Shown piece after piece: positions 25,741-35,315 of a DNA stretch of 62,583 nucleotides. The notes below the pieces were generated by a model. That model made no database searches and was not told the DNA's origin. It saw only the letters and a program-made list of their open reading frames with translations. This DNA is from an uncultured Lachnospiraceae bacterium (GTDB lineage Bacteria > Bacillota > Clostridia > Lachnospirales > Lachnospiraceae), in assembly GCA_934432885.1 (NCBI GenBank), contig CAKRYY010000013.1, positions 1 through 62,583 on the forward strand. The letters run 5' to 3'. The first letter of the stretch is position 1. Each line of letters begins with the position of its first letter. The position numbers and the translations under genes were made by a program.

Positions 25741-28700
25741 CTAATTGCTCTGCTCAAAATGTATTTTGTGAACACCGCTTGTTACCAGTACATAAGGATT
25801 GCCGACAAGAGCCTCAAGGTCTGTCTCATGTCTGCCGGTTTCATCCTGATACCTTGCAGTCACCATCAATCTGTGCAGAAGCGCCTTCCCCTTTTCCATG
25901 TTAAGACGCAGCTCAATCTGCGCCATCTTTACCATTCTTCCAATGTCCCATCCCGCATTCAAAATCGGGTCCAGATATTCCTGTAATACACGCTTTAAAT
26001 CCTGCTGTACTTCAAAGGTATCATCCGCCCTGATGACCTGCACCCAGGCCTCCACCGAAATTTCTACGAAAATGGGCTCTACGATTTCCATTTCTCCGCC
26101 AAGCGCCGCAAGCTCACATTTTTCCTGCAAATGCTCCTTAAGACGCTGTCGTATATGCAAAAAGGAATGTTCCCCTTCCCTGTAGTCCTGCATCAGAAGC
26201 ACCATCGTAACGGCGCCCGGATGGAAGCTTCCATCCTTTTTCCTTCCGACGATAACCTTTGCCTGTGAAACCTGTCTTGAGAAATTAAGCGCTTCCCGCT
26301 CATAGTCCTGCACGGACACCAGACGGTTTCGCGCATTTAAGGTGCTGGTTCCCCTGCGCAGCGCCTCCTCCACAGTCTCCATATTCATACCGCCGTATGC
26401 CTGAATCGGATTCCGAATCTGATCTACAAACATCAGTCCGCTTAAGGAATCTCCAATCATGCCCGGTCCGATATTGGCAGCCTCACCGTCGCAGCGGCGC
26501 ATAATGACCTGAAATGCAACACCCTTTGTATTACGTGGAATCTGGACATGTACGCCATCTCCAAAATGCAGCCTGCTGTTCATACGGTCTATGACATAGT
26601 GTCTGTCTCCCGGAAGTGAACGGTCAAAATTGTCAACCTCTTCCCATTTTACATAAAATTCCTCAATCTCACCGAGGAAGGAATATTCTGCCTTGGTATG
26701 CTCAGGGTCCTCGGTAAGCATGCGCTTCATTTCACTTTCTGAGAAAAGCCCGATTTCATTGACCCAAAGCTCCATAGAAAGGATATTCTGCGCATTTAGG
26801 GCAAATTCCATATTCGGTCCAAATACGTCTATGTAATATGCCTCCTCCGACATAGTATCAATATTATCAACCTCTACCGCATTTACCCTTATGTCCTGAA
26901 TGAGGGGGCGCCTCTCCGGATGCTCCTCCAAATATCTCTTTTCATCGGTAATCCGAATCCAGTATGCCTCCTGACCTTCAAGTGTCCGCTTTGCCATATC
27001 GGAGGGTGGCATAAAGAGCAGTGTGCCTGTATGTCCCAGTCCGTCGGTATGGTCAGAAAGCTTTAATCTGGAGAAGCCCTCTCTTGTCGAATAAGCAAAG
27101 GTCAGTCTGCCTGACTGATACCCCTCCATCTCCTGTGCCTGAACCATCAGGCTGATGGGACCATCCTCCATCTTTTTGTCAAAGCCAAGATAAAGCGCGG
27201 TGTCCTGATACCGGCTGTTTGAAAATACCGGAACCATCGGATTTTCCGCCATCGCCGCAGTCAGCTCGCGTTTCCGGCTTCCCTGAAAGCTGAGAAGCTT
27301 TGTCGGTCTTTCAAAATGCTCCTGATAGCTATAGGAAATCGCCATATTGCGGATAATCGGATAATGATGCAGCGCCGGCTGATAATAGCAGTTGTCAGAC
27401 CTCGTAATCTGGATACGGATGCTTCTGCCGTCAAAGCCTCCTGTCTCCAGGGGCTGCCAGTCAGACGGACAAAGGAAGCTGATTTCACAAAGTCCCGGCT
27501 TTGCAAGACTGAAAAGCTGCTGTATGGGCGTCTCTGTCGCCAGCCTGCGCCAGCCAGTTCCATTATAATAAGAAATCGAGATTTCGTCGGCAAACACCTC
27601 TGCAGGTGCGCCCTGTACATCCTTCTTGGGCTTTTTCTTAATTACCTTAAGCTCAGCATTTTCCTGCTGTCTCGGAATCGCTGCCAGATGTGTGTCAAAA
27701 TCAAGCTGGAAACGAAGCTTAATCTGTGCGCCCGGTTTGGAAAAATATTCCTCATGTCCAATATAAAGCTCTGCATACAGAGCAAGCGTCTCCCCAAATG
27801 GAAGAAATTTATCTGTCACAAGCTCTGTCGTTCCATTCCATAAAAGCTCTGGAGCGCGTCCTTCGCCTGAGGAGGAAAATCCGATTCCAGATACCATGAC
27901 GCTCTTTTCCGGTATTCCCTCCGGCTCCAATAAAAGGATGGAATATTCCTTACCCTGCTCCGCAATCTTACGGCATTCCCCATCCTTACGGAATGCAAGG
28001 CGGCTCTCACTAAGCTGCCGGATACCCGTTACCGGTTCAAAGCCGCTCCTTCCATAATAAGACAGTCTGTATTTTCCCTCGGCAATTTCCTGTACAAACT
28101 CAGGTGCCGAGCCAATTTCCATTAAAATATCATTTTCCTGTACATCGAAAAGATGCGGATGATAAAAGAGCAGCCCATACTTGCCATAGCCTTCTCCCCT
28201 GAAATCAAACAGAGAAAATGGATATGCTGAAAACGGCGCATCACCCTCAATCTCTGTAAGTTCTTCTGACTCTGCCTCTGCCTCTTCCGCTTCCTCACTA
28301 TCCTCTTCCAAAACCAGAGAAGCCTTATCTACATACGAAACCGGCGGAAAAGAACCAAGCAGTGGAATTACCTTTCCATTTTTGCCGGATGCCATAAATG
28401 CACTGATAAGACGGGATTCTGTAATATAAACGCTGTGTGCGGTTTCAAACACCAGATTGGCGTCATCCTCCGGTCCCCCAAGCAGCTTGATTCCCTTTCT
28501 CAGCTTAAAACCCGGTATCGTATCAAGCGCCAGACGCAGCAGGACAATGCTGTGCGCCGGAAAGGCCGGCTTTAGGGAAATCCCCAGCATATTCATCAGC
28601 TCTACATAATCACGCTCAAGCAGTGTATTGTAGCGTCTGATATTCTCCTCCATCTCGTCTGTGTATAAAAGTGCAATGACAGAACCAATATCCGGATTTT

Positions 28701-28824
28701 CTTCATCAAACTGCCACTCCGGAACATAGGCTGCGGCAAGATTTCTTATCTTTGCAATGATGTCCGCTCTTTTCTGCTCTTCTATGATATAATCACTGGT
28801 CGTTATACTCTTCCATTGTCTCAT
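25741..28824 (-). CDS. CIS baseplate wedge protein, gpJ-like (Afp11-type)
   Basis: A 1027-residue protein if started at ATG 28824. An in-frame GTG at 28833 is possible, but AGAGAG lies right against it, whereas it stands 8 bases from the ATG. Either start overlaps the gp25-like gene, whose stop is at 28793. N-terminal VPEWQFDEENPDIGSVIALLY and C-terminal RNRLVSVQDYEREALNFSRQVSQAKV are baseplate-J signatures; the mid part is beta-rich with an acidic insert near residues 175-195. Two unequal J proteins, one long and one shorter, are standard in Afp/PVC-like particles. Confidence 0.88.
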   Translation of the reverse strand: MRQWKSITTSDYIIEEQKRADIIAKIRNLAAAYVPEWQFDEENPDIGSVIALLYTDEMEENIRRYNTLLERDYVELMNMLGISLKPAFPAHSIVLLRLALDTIPGFKLRKGIKLLGGPEDDANLVFETAHSVYITESRLISAFMASGKNGKVIPLLGSFPPVSYVDKASLVLEEDSEEAEEAEAESEELTEIEGDAPFSAYPFSLFDFRGEGYGKYGLLFYHPHLFDVQENDILMEIGSAPEFVQEIAEGKYRLSYYGRSGFEPVTGIRQLSESRLAFRKDGECRKIAEQGKEYSILLLEPEGIPEKSVMVSGIGFSSSGEGRAPELLWNGTTELVTDKFLPFGETLALYAELYIGHEEYFSKPGAQIKLRFQLDFDTHLAAIPRQQENAELKVIKKKPKKDVQGAPAEVFADEISISYYNGTGWRRLATETPIQQLFSLAKPGLCEISFLCPSDWQPLETGGFDGRSIRIQITRSDNCYYQPALHHYPIIRNMAISYSYQEHFERPTKLLSFQGSRKRELTAAMAENPMVPVFSNSRYQDTALYLGFDKKMEDGPISLMVQAQEMEGYQSGRLTFAYSTREGFSRLKLSDHTDGLGHTGTLLFMPPSDMAKRTLEGQEAYWIRITDEKRYLEEHPERRPLIQDIRVNAVEVDNIDTMSEEAYYIDVFGPNMEFALNAQNILSMELWVNEIGLFSESEMKRMLTEDPEHTKAEYSFLGEIEEFYVKWEEVDNFDRSLPGDRHYVIDRMNSRLHFGDGVHVQIPRNTKGVAFQVIMRRCDGEAANIGPGMIGDSLSGLMFVDQIRNPIQAYGGMNMETVEEALRRGTSTLNARNRLVSVQDYEREALNFSRQVSQAKVIVGRKKDGSFHPGAVTMVLLMQDYREGEHSFLHIRQRLKEHLQEKCELAALGGEMEIVEPIFVEISVEAWVQVIRADDTFEVQQDLKRVLQEYLDPILNAGWDIGRMVKMAQIELRLNMEKGKALLHRLMVTARYQDETGRHETDLEALVGNPYVLVTSGVHKIHFEQSN

Positions 28825-29239
28825 ACGCTTCACTCTCTTTTTCCGGCTCTTCGCCCAGATAGAATGGGAATACCATATTTTCCCTTACATTCTCGCCCCG
28901 CACCACATAATCGATATTGACAAACAAACATCCCGGCTTGCTGTTCTGATCCATGCTCACATTGACCTGTTCCACGCGTGGTTCGTCCCGCATAATATCG
29001 GCGGCGATTTCATGCGCCATCAGATTTAACATCGTGTCATCCGTCTGTGCAAACACATAGCTCATGACACTGCTGCCAAACTCCGGCCGCATAAAACGTT
29101 CTGTCCGCTGCGTCATCAGAATCAGATAAACGCTTTCCTTGATACTCTCTTTTCCAGACACACAGGTAAATCTGCCTGTCGTAGGATTTATCTGCGGTGG
29201 GAATTTCATCCCTGTTCCCAGAAACTTTTCCTCTGCCAT
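28793..29239 (-). CDS. CIS baseplate protein, gp25/GPW-like (Afp9-type)
   Basis: A 148-residue protein. SVYLILMTQRTERFMRPEFGSSV at about 33-55 is the gp25/lysozyme-like baseplate signature (TxxGERxMRPEFG), followed by YVFAQTDDTMLNLMAHEIAADI and RVEQVNV. It initiates sheath assembly on the baseplate in T4-type tails. The acidic C-terminal tail overlaps the start of the J gene, suggesting coupled translation. Confidence 0.92.
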   Translation of the reverse strand: MAEEKFLGTGMKFPPQINPTTGRFTCVSGKESIKESVYLILMTQRTERFMRPEFGSSVMSYVFAQTDDTMLNLMAHEIAADIMRDEPRVEQVNVSMDQNSKPGCLFVNIDYVVRGENVRENMVFPFYLGEEPEKESEAYETMEEYNDQ

Positions 29240-29252
29240 CGTTACACCCCTC

Positions 29253-30071
29253 TTATCCTATCTTAATCGGAGACCCTCCGATGCTTGTCGTGCCGCTGCT
29301 GGAAGCCTTCAGCATAGACGACGCTTCCATCGAAATGTTTCCGCCCGAAAGCCCCAGCTTTCCATTTGTCTCTATCTGGCTTCCGTCCGTTGCCTCCACC
29401 TTGAATTTTCCGCATTTGATGCTGACGGTGCCGCTGTCGGCATTCATAATGACCTCTATATTATCCCCTACGGATATGGTCAGCTTCTTTTCCGTTTTAA
29501 TGTCGATTCTTCCGCTGCCGTCCTCCGTCTTGATGGAAATCTGGTTCTTTCCATCCTTATCCCCCATCAGAATCTGTTTCTTTTCATTGTCAAAGATGAG
29601 TCTGTGCGCCTGCCCCGGCGTATAAATCGAAATCTTGTCGTTTGCGCCGTTTTCCTCCTCGCAGTCGTCAAACTGGATGGTGCTGCCATTTTTGGTAATA
29701 ATCTTTTTATACTGATTTTTTTCATGCACCGCTTTTGTCAGAAACGGATTGCTGTCCTTCGGCACACAGCCGATGACATAGGGCTTTTCAATATTGCCGT
29801 GCTCAAATGCCAAAAGCACCTGGTCTCCAACCTCCGGCAGGAAATAATGTCCCCATTTTTTACCGCTGGAGGGCATCGCAAGCCTTGCCCACTGCAGCTC
29901 GTTTGCCTCGTCATCCCTTACCGGCACCTGCACGCAGATTCTGCCCGGCATTTTCTGGTCATAATTTTTTGCCACGATTCCAACGACCACGCCCAGTATG
30001 CGGTTATCTCCTGTTTCAGACTTGGTTACCTGCTTTGCGGCAATCTCGTCCATAATGTCATATAAGCCCAT
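29253..30071 (-). CDS. CIS spike protein, gpV/gp5 OB-fold plus beta-helix half of a split VgrG
   Basis: A 272-residue protein. Residues 22-110 carry the OB-fold of gp5/gpV (LGVVVGIVAKNYD, PGRICVQVPVRDD, WARLAMP, PEVGDQVLLAFEHGN, YVIGCV). From 130 on there are short repeated beta strands rich in Gly, Ser, Lys and Asn that fit a trimeric beta-helix needle. In Afp8/Pvc8 and in VgrG this is fused to the gp27-like hub; here the hub is the separate gene just upstream (19-base gap). Confidence 0.87.
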   Translation of the reverse strand: MGLYDIMDEIAAKQVTKSETGDNRILGVVVGIVAKNYDQKMPGRICVQVPVRDDEANELQWARLAMPSSGKKWGHYFLPEVGDQVLLAFEHGNIEKPYVIGCVPKDSNPFLTKAVHEKNQYKKIITKNGSTIQFDDCEEENGANDKISIYTPGQAHRLIFDNEKKQILMGDKDGKNQISIKTEDGSGRIDIKTEKKLTISVGDNIEVIMNADSGTVSIKCGKFKVEATDGSQIETNGKLGLSGGNISMEASSMLKASSSGTTSIGGSPIKIG

Positions 30072-30090
30072 GCTTTTCTCCCATTATTTT

Positions 30091-31305
30091 CTATAATAAT
30101 CCGCCGGACAATCCGCCTGCCCCGCCTGCGATTCCGCCCAGCGCACCGCCGCTCATTCCAGCGGATACTGCGGTAATGCGGGTATCATACTGCCCGCTCT
30201 TTCCAAGAATATGCCGGATACGGTTGATATAAAAGGTATTCTCTGCCGGTCCGCCAAGTCCTGCCAGCTCGATAAAATGTCCCGGTAATAGCTCCGGAAG
30301 CCCGACCAGCTCACATTCCATCGTTCCATAGCGGTAAGACATCGTTTCTATCAGGGAATCGACCCTATCCTCCGCCTCCTCCTTGGAGGTTATCGTAGAA
30401 TCTATATAAACCTTCTGGCTGTTTTTAAGGAGCGGTTTTGCCTTGCTTCCATTTGAAATTTTATTGGAAAACTTCTTGTTTGCGGAAATCAGCTTTGCCT
30501 TGGATACGTCCATTCCCCGCACCACTACCTTTTCCACAAGCCCTGTCAGGTCATAGGAAATGTCAAAATTGTGCATTCCGGTTGCAGGTCCGATTGTCAT
30601 AAGCACCGAAGAATCCGATTTTGCCTTGCGGAAATATACCTGACCGCACTCTGTAAAGAATTCAAAATTATGCTTCTTGGCTGCTTTCACGACAAACTCA
30701 TAATCGCTTTCCGCTACCATCTCAATCGTCTTATCTTCTGCGCCCACACCGCCGTTTGCCATCATTCTCTGCTTATCCGGTGTCATATCAATGGAAACGC
30801 CTCTGATAATCTTTTCTCCCTGCTGCCCCAATTTTTCATAGGCAGTCTTATCGAGAATTTCCTTGACGGCGTCTGCATAATTCTTTGCCTTAAGCTGGGC
30901 GGAATAGCTGCCTGCCATCATGATGCCCTTCACATCCATCGCTGTCACCCTGATACAGGGAATATCATACTTTTCAAAAAGATAATTGATTCTCGTAATC
31001 ACACCGACGAAAACGCAGCTTGCCTCACCGGAATATCCAAGATAAATCTCCACGCGGCCGCCAAGCTGAAGCTTTGTCTTTTTGTCAGAAAAATCAAATT
31101 TTCCTGCGGACTCATCATAAACATCGTAAACGCTGAATTCTGCAACCGACGCCTCAAAGCCACTTGTCAAATCTATCTGAATATCGGAAACCGGATAGCC
31201 CTTTTTTGCATCTGCGAGGGATTCCCCGTTAATTTTGACCACCGCTACTGGATGCTGGAACTGCATATATTTCTTTTTTAATTCTTCAAACTCGTAAGTT
31301 GCCAT
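30091..31305 (-). CDS. CIS hub protein, gpD/gp27-like half of a split VgrG
   Basis: A 404-residue protein. GGRVEIYLGYSG, CVFVGVITRINYLFE and IRVTAMDVKG are typical of late-control protein D and gp27; the C-terminus has the LPELLPGHFIELAGLGGPAENTFYINRIRH strand pair seen in phage hub proteins. It should form the trimeric adaptor between the tube and the spike. The last 25 residues are Gly-rich (GGALGGIAGGAGG), a flexible tail probably contacting the spike protein. RBS AGGAGAAATGA precedes the start. Confidence 0.87.
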   Translation of the reverse strand: MATYEFEELKKKYMQFQHPVAVVKINGESLADAKKGYPVSDIQIDLTSGFEASVAEFSVYDVYDESAGKFDFSDKKTKLQLGGRVEIYLGYSGEASCVFVGVITRINYLFEKYDIPCIRVTAMDVKGIMMAGSYSAQLKAKNYADAVKEILDKTAYEKLGQQGEKIIRGVSIDMTPDKQRMMANGGVGAEDKTIEMVAESDYEFVVKAAKKHNFEFFTECGQVYFRKAKSDSSVLMTIGPATGMHNFDISYDLTGLVEKVVVRGMDVSKAKLISANKKFSNKISNGSKAKPLLKNSQKVYIDSTITSKEEAEDRVDSLIETMSYRYGTMECELVGLPELLPGHFIELAGLGGPAENTFYINRIRHILGKSGQYDTRITAVSAGMSGGALGGIAGGAGGLSGGLL

Positions 31306-31314
31306 TCATTTCTC

Positions 31315-32229
31315 CTAGCTCAGATTCAGGAAATTGCCGTTCAGCCAGTTTGTAGAATCACTGTTTTTGATGCCAAATCCATTGTTTCCAGAATTTGCTT
31401 TGAACATATCTTCAAATGCCTTTTCCCAGTTCTTTTCCGTCTTATACGGCGTATCTCCGCCAATCGCCTGATCCTGACGAATCTGTATGGCGACCTTCGC
31501 ACGTATCGGATTGCCTGCCTTATTGAACATCGTGTACTGTACATTGACCCCGACCAGCTCGCCCCAGAATATCATCTTATTCCATGCAAAGCCAACCAGT
31601 CTGGTAAAATTCTGCACCATCGCTGCAACAAAAAGCTCCGTCGTATCCTGCACGGAATACTTCTTGCCAGCCAGAGCCGCCGCACCCTGCTCAATCCTCT
31701 GCACCAGTCCTCCGACAGAGGCTATCTCGCTAAGCAGCGGCACTTCCGCATCCATCATAAAGGCGTCCTTATTATTGGTGTCATCAAAGATAAGCTCCAT
31801 GCTCATCGTCGTCTCGGAAGGCGTATCAAACTGCTGGAACTGATTCTCGCCTGCGCCGCCTACGCTCTCTCTTCTGATTTCACCGCCCATGCCCTGAAAC
31901 ATGATGCTTGCCGGATTAAACTGCACCTGCACAGGAATATAATCCGCATTATTCGCTTCCTTTGCCAGAGAAGAATCTACTGACAAGGCACTCCATGCAG
32001 AACCGGCAACGCCAAGCTGTCTTCCCTGCTTTCCAATATTCGAAACACCTTCCTGCAGCTTTTCCGCAGCACCTGACAATCCTGTCATATTTCCCAGACT
32101 GCCCTTTCCGCTGGCATCGTCCTTCGCGGGATTTAATTCCGGTCGGTGCATCAATATATAAGCTTTGTTGATATTGCCGGTAATTCCGGAAACCAGTCCG
32201 TTTGCTACCGTGCTTGCGCCAAATGCCAT
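31315..32229 (-). CDS. CIS tube-family protein (Afp7 N-terminal-like, no LysM), copy 1
   Basis: A 304-residue protein. VQFNPASIMFQ near 108-118, MSMELIFDDTNN near 143-154 and YTMFNKAGNPIRAKVAIQI near 234-252 form the pattern of the 'CIS tube' N-terminal domain of Afp7/LysM-type baseplate proteins, which cap the tube and connect it to the hub. The C-terminal LysM domain of the family is not evident. It is a paralogue of the next gene upstream, which has the same motifs in the same order. Low-complexity Gly/Ser/Ala N-terminus. Confidence 0.75.
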   Translation of the reverse strand: MAFGASTVANGLVSGITGNINKAYILMHRPELNPAKDDASGKGSLGNMTGLSGAAEKLQEGVSNIGKQGRQLGVAGSAWSALSVDSSLAKEANNADYIPVQVQFNPASIMFQGMGGEIRRESVGGAGENQFQQFDTPSETTMSMELIFDDTNNKDAFMMDAEVPLLSEIASVGGLVQRIEQGAAALAGKKYSVQDTTELFVAAMVQNFTRLVGFAWNKMIFWGELVGVNVQYTMFNKAGNPIRAKVAIQIRQDQAIGGDTPYKTEKNWEKAFEDMFKANSGNNGFGIKNSDSTNWLNGNFLNLS

Positions 32230-32244
32230 ATATGCTCTCCTGCT

Positions 32245-33183
32245 TTACAAATTGATGAGATTACTATATTGACTCTTAAGATTTCCCGTTGTCATGGAAG
32301 TAAGGTTTCCCTCTGCATCCTTCTTTGCATTCGCTTCCAGAATATCCTCATATCGTTTTTTCCAGTAATCCAGATAGCTTGCGCCATCCATGCTGTCCTT
32401 CGGTGCGCTTCCCATCAGCATGCTGACCTGCACCTCAGCGCGAATCGGGTTTCCTGCGGTGTTAAACATCGTATACCTTCCGGAAACTGCATTCAGCATT
32501 CCTGTATACCGCAGCGTTCCCCACTGGAAAATCATCGTTCTGTGGTCCTCGTCCCGCAGCGCCGCCAAAAAGCCCTCTACCTGCGGTCTGACTGTATATT
32601 CATTGCCTACGACTGCTGTCGCCACATTCTTTGCAAGCGAGGTTGCTCCTATTGTAAACCTCTCTTCCATAAAAGCATCTGCGTTATTGGTTGCATCAAA
32701 CAGCAGCGTAAAGCTGACCGTAACATAAGGGTCCAACGCGCGGTACTCAATTTTTCCTGCCTGATTTGTTCCTATGGTTCCGTAGTTGCTGACTGGTGCA
32801 CGTCCGCCGCCTCTCGCGATTATCTGAAGGGAGGAAGGATTAAACTGTACCGTAAATTTCTTTCCGCTGATAGTGCTCCCAATAGCATCCGTCAGGCTCT
32901 TGGTATCAGCGCCCACCTGGTCTAACGCATGCGTTACGGAGCTTACATTTGCCGCAGCCTTTGAAATTTGGGAAAGCCCTGCCTTTTTCATTTTTGTCGT
33001 CTTTAAGTAGGTACTCACTCTTCCCATCCCAATAGATGCCCCAAAATCCATTGTAGCGTCAGGATCCTTTAAATCAATTTCCGATGGTACCGTATCGGGA
33101 AATACCAGCACCGCTTTTGCAATATTTCCAATCAGCCCCTGCGCGTCATTTTTAATTGACTGACCCACATCGCTCAAAGCCAT
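32245..33183 (-). CDS. CIS tube-family protein (Afp7 N-terminal-like, no LysM), copy 2
   Basis: A 312-residue protein. VQFNPSSLQIIARGG near 115-129, VSFTLLFDATNNADAFM near 155-171 and RYTMFNTAGNPIRAEVQVSM near 253-272 parallel those of the following paralogue (MSMELIFDDTNN, YTMFNKAGNPIRA). The two may stack as successive rings between tube and gpD hub, as gp53/gp54-type proteins do in T4, or form a hetero-ring; both ideas are inference. Confidence 0.75.
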   Translation of the reverse strand: MALSDVGQSIKNDAQGLIGNIAKAVLVFPDTVPSEIDLKDPDATMDFGASIGMGRVSTYLKTTKMKKAGLSQISKAAANVSSVTHALDQVGADTKSLTDAIGSTISGKKFTVQFNPSSLQIIARGGGRAPVSNYGTIGTNQAGKIEYRALDPYVTVSFTLLFDATNNADAFMEERFTIGATSLAKNVATAVVGNEYTVRPQVEGFLAALRDEDHRTMIFQWGTLRYTGMLNAVSGRYTMFNTAGNPIRAEVQVSMLMGSAPKDSMDGASYLDYWKKRYEDILEANAKKDAEGNLTSMTTGNLKSQYSNLINL

Positions 33184-33196
33184 TATCGTCTACCTC

Positions 33197-35263
33197 CTAG
33201 AGCCCGCGTCTGCGGCGTTCCGTATCCATCCGCTTTTCCAGCTTTCCATACACCTGCTCGGAAAGGTCGCCAAGCTGATGCTGTACCTTGTCGCTTATGA
33301 TACGTGCAAGCTCTTCATTCTGCCTTGCCTGAAACTCAGTAACTCTATTGTTTATGATTTCCTGCGTGGTGCTGCTCTCTATAACCTGTTCTGTAATCTG
33401 CTCATTCTGAACTCTGGTATTTCTGTGGAGTCCCCGGATTTCTTCCAGCATCTCCTCTTCCAGCGTTGTCTCTTCCTGTCTGTGCAGAAGCTCTATGCGG
33501 CTGACATTTGCCTGCGTCTCCCTGCGTATCTGCTTTACCTGCTGGGGCAGATACTCATGAAGCACCTGTGTTGTCTGTGTTTCATGTACTGTTTCCGCAA
33601 GCAGCTCCTGCGTATTATGAACCAGCTCCATCTGCTTTTCCTGATTCTGAAGGTTAATATCCCGAATCAGCATGCCGGCAGCGTCCGGCACCACCTGCCC
33701 GGAGGCTGTCATCAGCTCCGGCGTTTTCTGATATTTTTCCAGTGTTTCAAAGATTTTTACAGTATCCTTGCCAAAAATCTTTGTCAGATGCTCATGCGTA
33801 ACAGCCTCTCTCTGTTCCTCCCTTGTCTGGCTTTCCAGATAGGAAAGGAGCACCTCCTGCGGCTGCGTCAGCGCCCTAAGGGCATCCCGTTTTGCGCTTT
33901 CGCGGTTGATTCTTCCGCCCTCCCTGCTCTCTATGGGTGTCTCTGAAAGCTGCTGCAGGAACTGGCTGTTTCTGATATTATTCTGGTTAATCTGCTCAAG
34001 CTGCTGCTTTAACAGCTGCTCCTGTCTGGTAAGCGACTGTATCTGCTGCCCGTGTATCTCTGTCTTTTGAACATTTTCTATATTCTGCTGAGGCTGGCTC
34101 TGATAGCTTAAATCCTCCTGCTCCGCCTCCTGTGCATCCATCTCCTGATAAACCATCTCTGCATCCGGGAGTCTGTCTCCTATGCGGTTTACGATGTCTG
34201 CACGATTTTCTGTGAAAAACTGCTCAATCGCCTGGATTTCATTTCTCTGATACTGCTGTACCGTCTTAGAATAGGTGTCCGCATCCCGTTTGCTGATATA
34301 GCTGCGCCCATGATAGGCCTCGAATCTCTGATAGGTATTTTCTGCTGCCTGATAAATAGCTCCTGCCAGCTCATACCATACGTTATCCTGTGTAAGCAGC
34401 TCCTGTGTGCGGATTGCATACATCTGATGCAGCGCATTCAAAAGCACTGCCTGCACCATCTGGCTGACCGTCTGCGTATGGCTCTCATTCACCTGCGTTT
34501 CGTCACCCATCTCGTAGGTGTTGATATAATGGTAAACCAGCGGCTGTTCTTCCATCGTGGTATAATTCTTGAGCTTGTTCAGAAGGATATTCTGTGCAGT
34601 GACTGTCTGCTCACTAATCTGCATCTCACTGCCGCCAATCGTATTATGATGGTTTACCGTTGCAGAAAGATAATTCCTCAGCTCCTGATAGACTGCTCCT
34701 GTCTGCAGGCGGTTCATAATGCTCTGATGCAGCCAGAGCTGCGCAGCCCCGCCATCCTCTGCGTCCTCTTCGCCTGGCTTTATCGTCCTTTTCGCCTGCT
34801 CCTGCCGGTATTCAAGAAGCTGTGACAGCGCCTTGCTCTCCGACCAGTACAGGTCTGTCAGACGATTTACGTTTTTCATTTCCTGTCTTATATTCTGTAT
34901 CTGATGAATGAATTCCTTTACGTCCGTCACACCGATTTTTTTCAGGACGGATTCTATAAATACCTGATCCTGATAGGTCATATCATAGGTGTCTGATACC
35001 AGAATCCGGTTTAACACATTGTTGATAACATCCATCTTGAGATTTTGATTCTCGTAGATGGTCTTGTTATCAATCAGCGCAGTCATTCCGCCCTCTGCCA
35101 GATAAACCTCCGGCGGCTCGGACATGAAATGCAGCATATCCTCCGGCTCCAGACCATTTCCAATCATCTTGTAATTACCGGTAAGACGCTGCGTAAAATT
35201 ATCATTAAGCTGCAAAATAGAGGGATTGACTGTCAGCTCTATCGGTGTATGAATCGTTAACAT
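33197..35263 (-). CDS. Gln/Glu-rich coiled-coil protein in tape-measure position
   Basis: A 688-residue protein predicted by eye to be almost all helix, very rich in Gln, Glu and Asn, with long heptad-like stretches (about 330-480 and 560-688) and a basic end (RMDTERRRRGL). I do not recognise the family. Position: it lies after tube, chaperone-like and DUF6760-like genes and before the CIS-tube/LysM-position genes, exactly where contractile phages of Bacillus (PBSX order) keep the tape measure. Against that: it has no hydrophobic helices, which most tape measures have. Another possibility is a tube-internal scaffold. The N-terminal 30 residues look like a short beta domain. Confidence 0.5.
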   Translation of the reverse strand: MLTIHTPIELTVNPSILQLNDNFTQRLTGNYKMIGNGLEPEDMLHFMSEPPEVYLAEGGMTALIDNKTIYENQNLKMDVINNVLNRILVSDTYDMTYQDQVFIESVLKKIGVTDVKEFIHQIQNIRQEMKNVNRLTDLYWSESKALSQLLEYRQEQAKRTIKPGEEDAEDGGAAQLWLHQSIMNRLQTGAVYQELRNYLSATVNHHNTIGGSEMQISEQTVTAQNILLNKLKNYTTMEEQPLVYHYINTYEMGDETQVNESHTQTVSQMVQAVLLNALHQMYAIRTQELLTQDNVWYELAGAIYQAAENTYQRFEAYHGRSYISKRDADTYSKTVQQYQRNEIQAIEQFFTENRADIVNRIGDRLPDAEMVYQEMDAQEAEQEDLSYQSQPQQNIENVQKTEIHGQQIQSLTRQEQLLKQQLEQINQNNIRNSQFLQQLSETPIESREGGRINRESAKRDALRALTQPQEVLLSYLESQTREEQREAVTHEHLTKIFGKDTVKIFETLEKYQKTPELMTASGQVVPDAAGMLIRDINLQNQEKQMELVHNTQELLAETVHETQTTQVLHEYLPQQVKQIRRETQANVSRIELLHRQEETTLEEEMLEEIRGLHRNTRVQNEQITEQVIESSTTQEIINNRVTEFQARQNEELARIISDKVQHQLGDLSEQVYGKLEKRMDTERRRRGL

Positions 35264-35315
35264 GCCGTCTCCCTCCTTTTTTGTTTTTTGAAACCTTTAT
35301 TTTACTGTTATGCTG

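Noticed and set aside
29139..30065. 308-codon plus-strand frame opposite the spike gene
   Set aside because: Antisense to the gpV-like gene; no motif or RBS.
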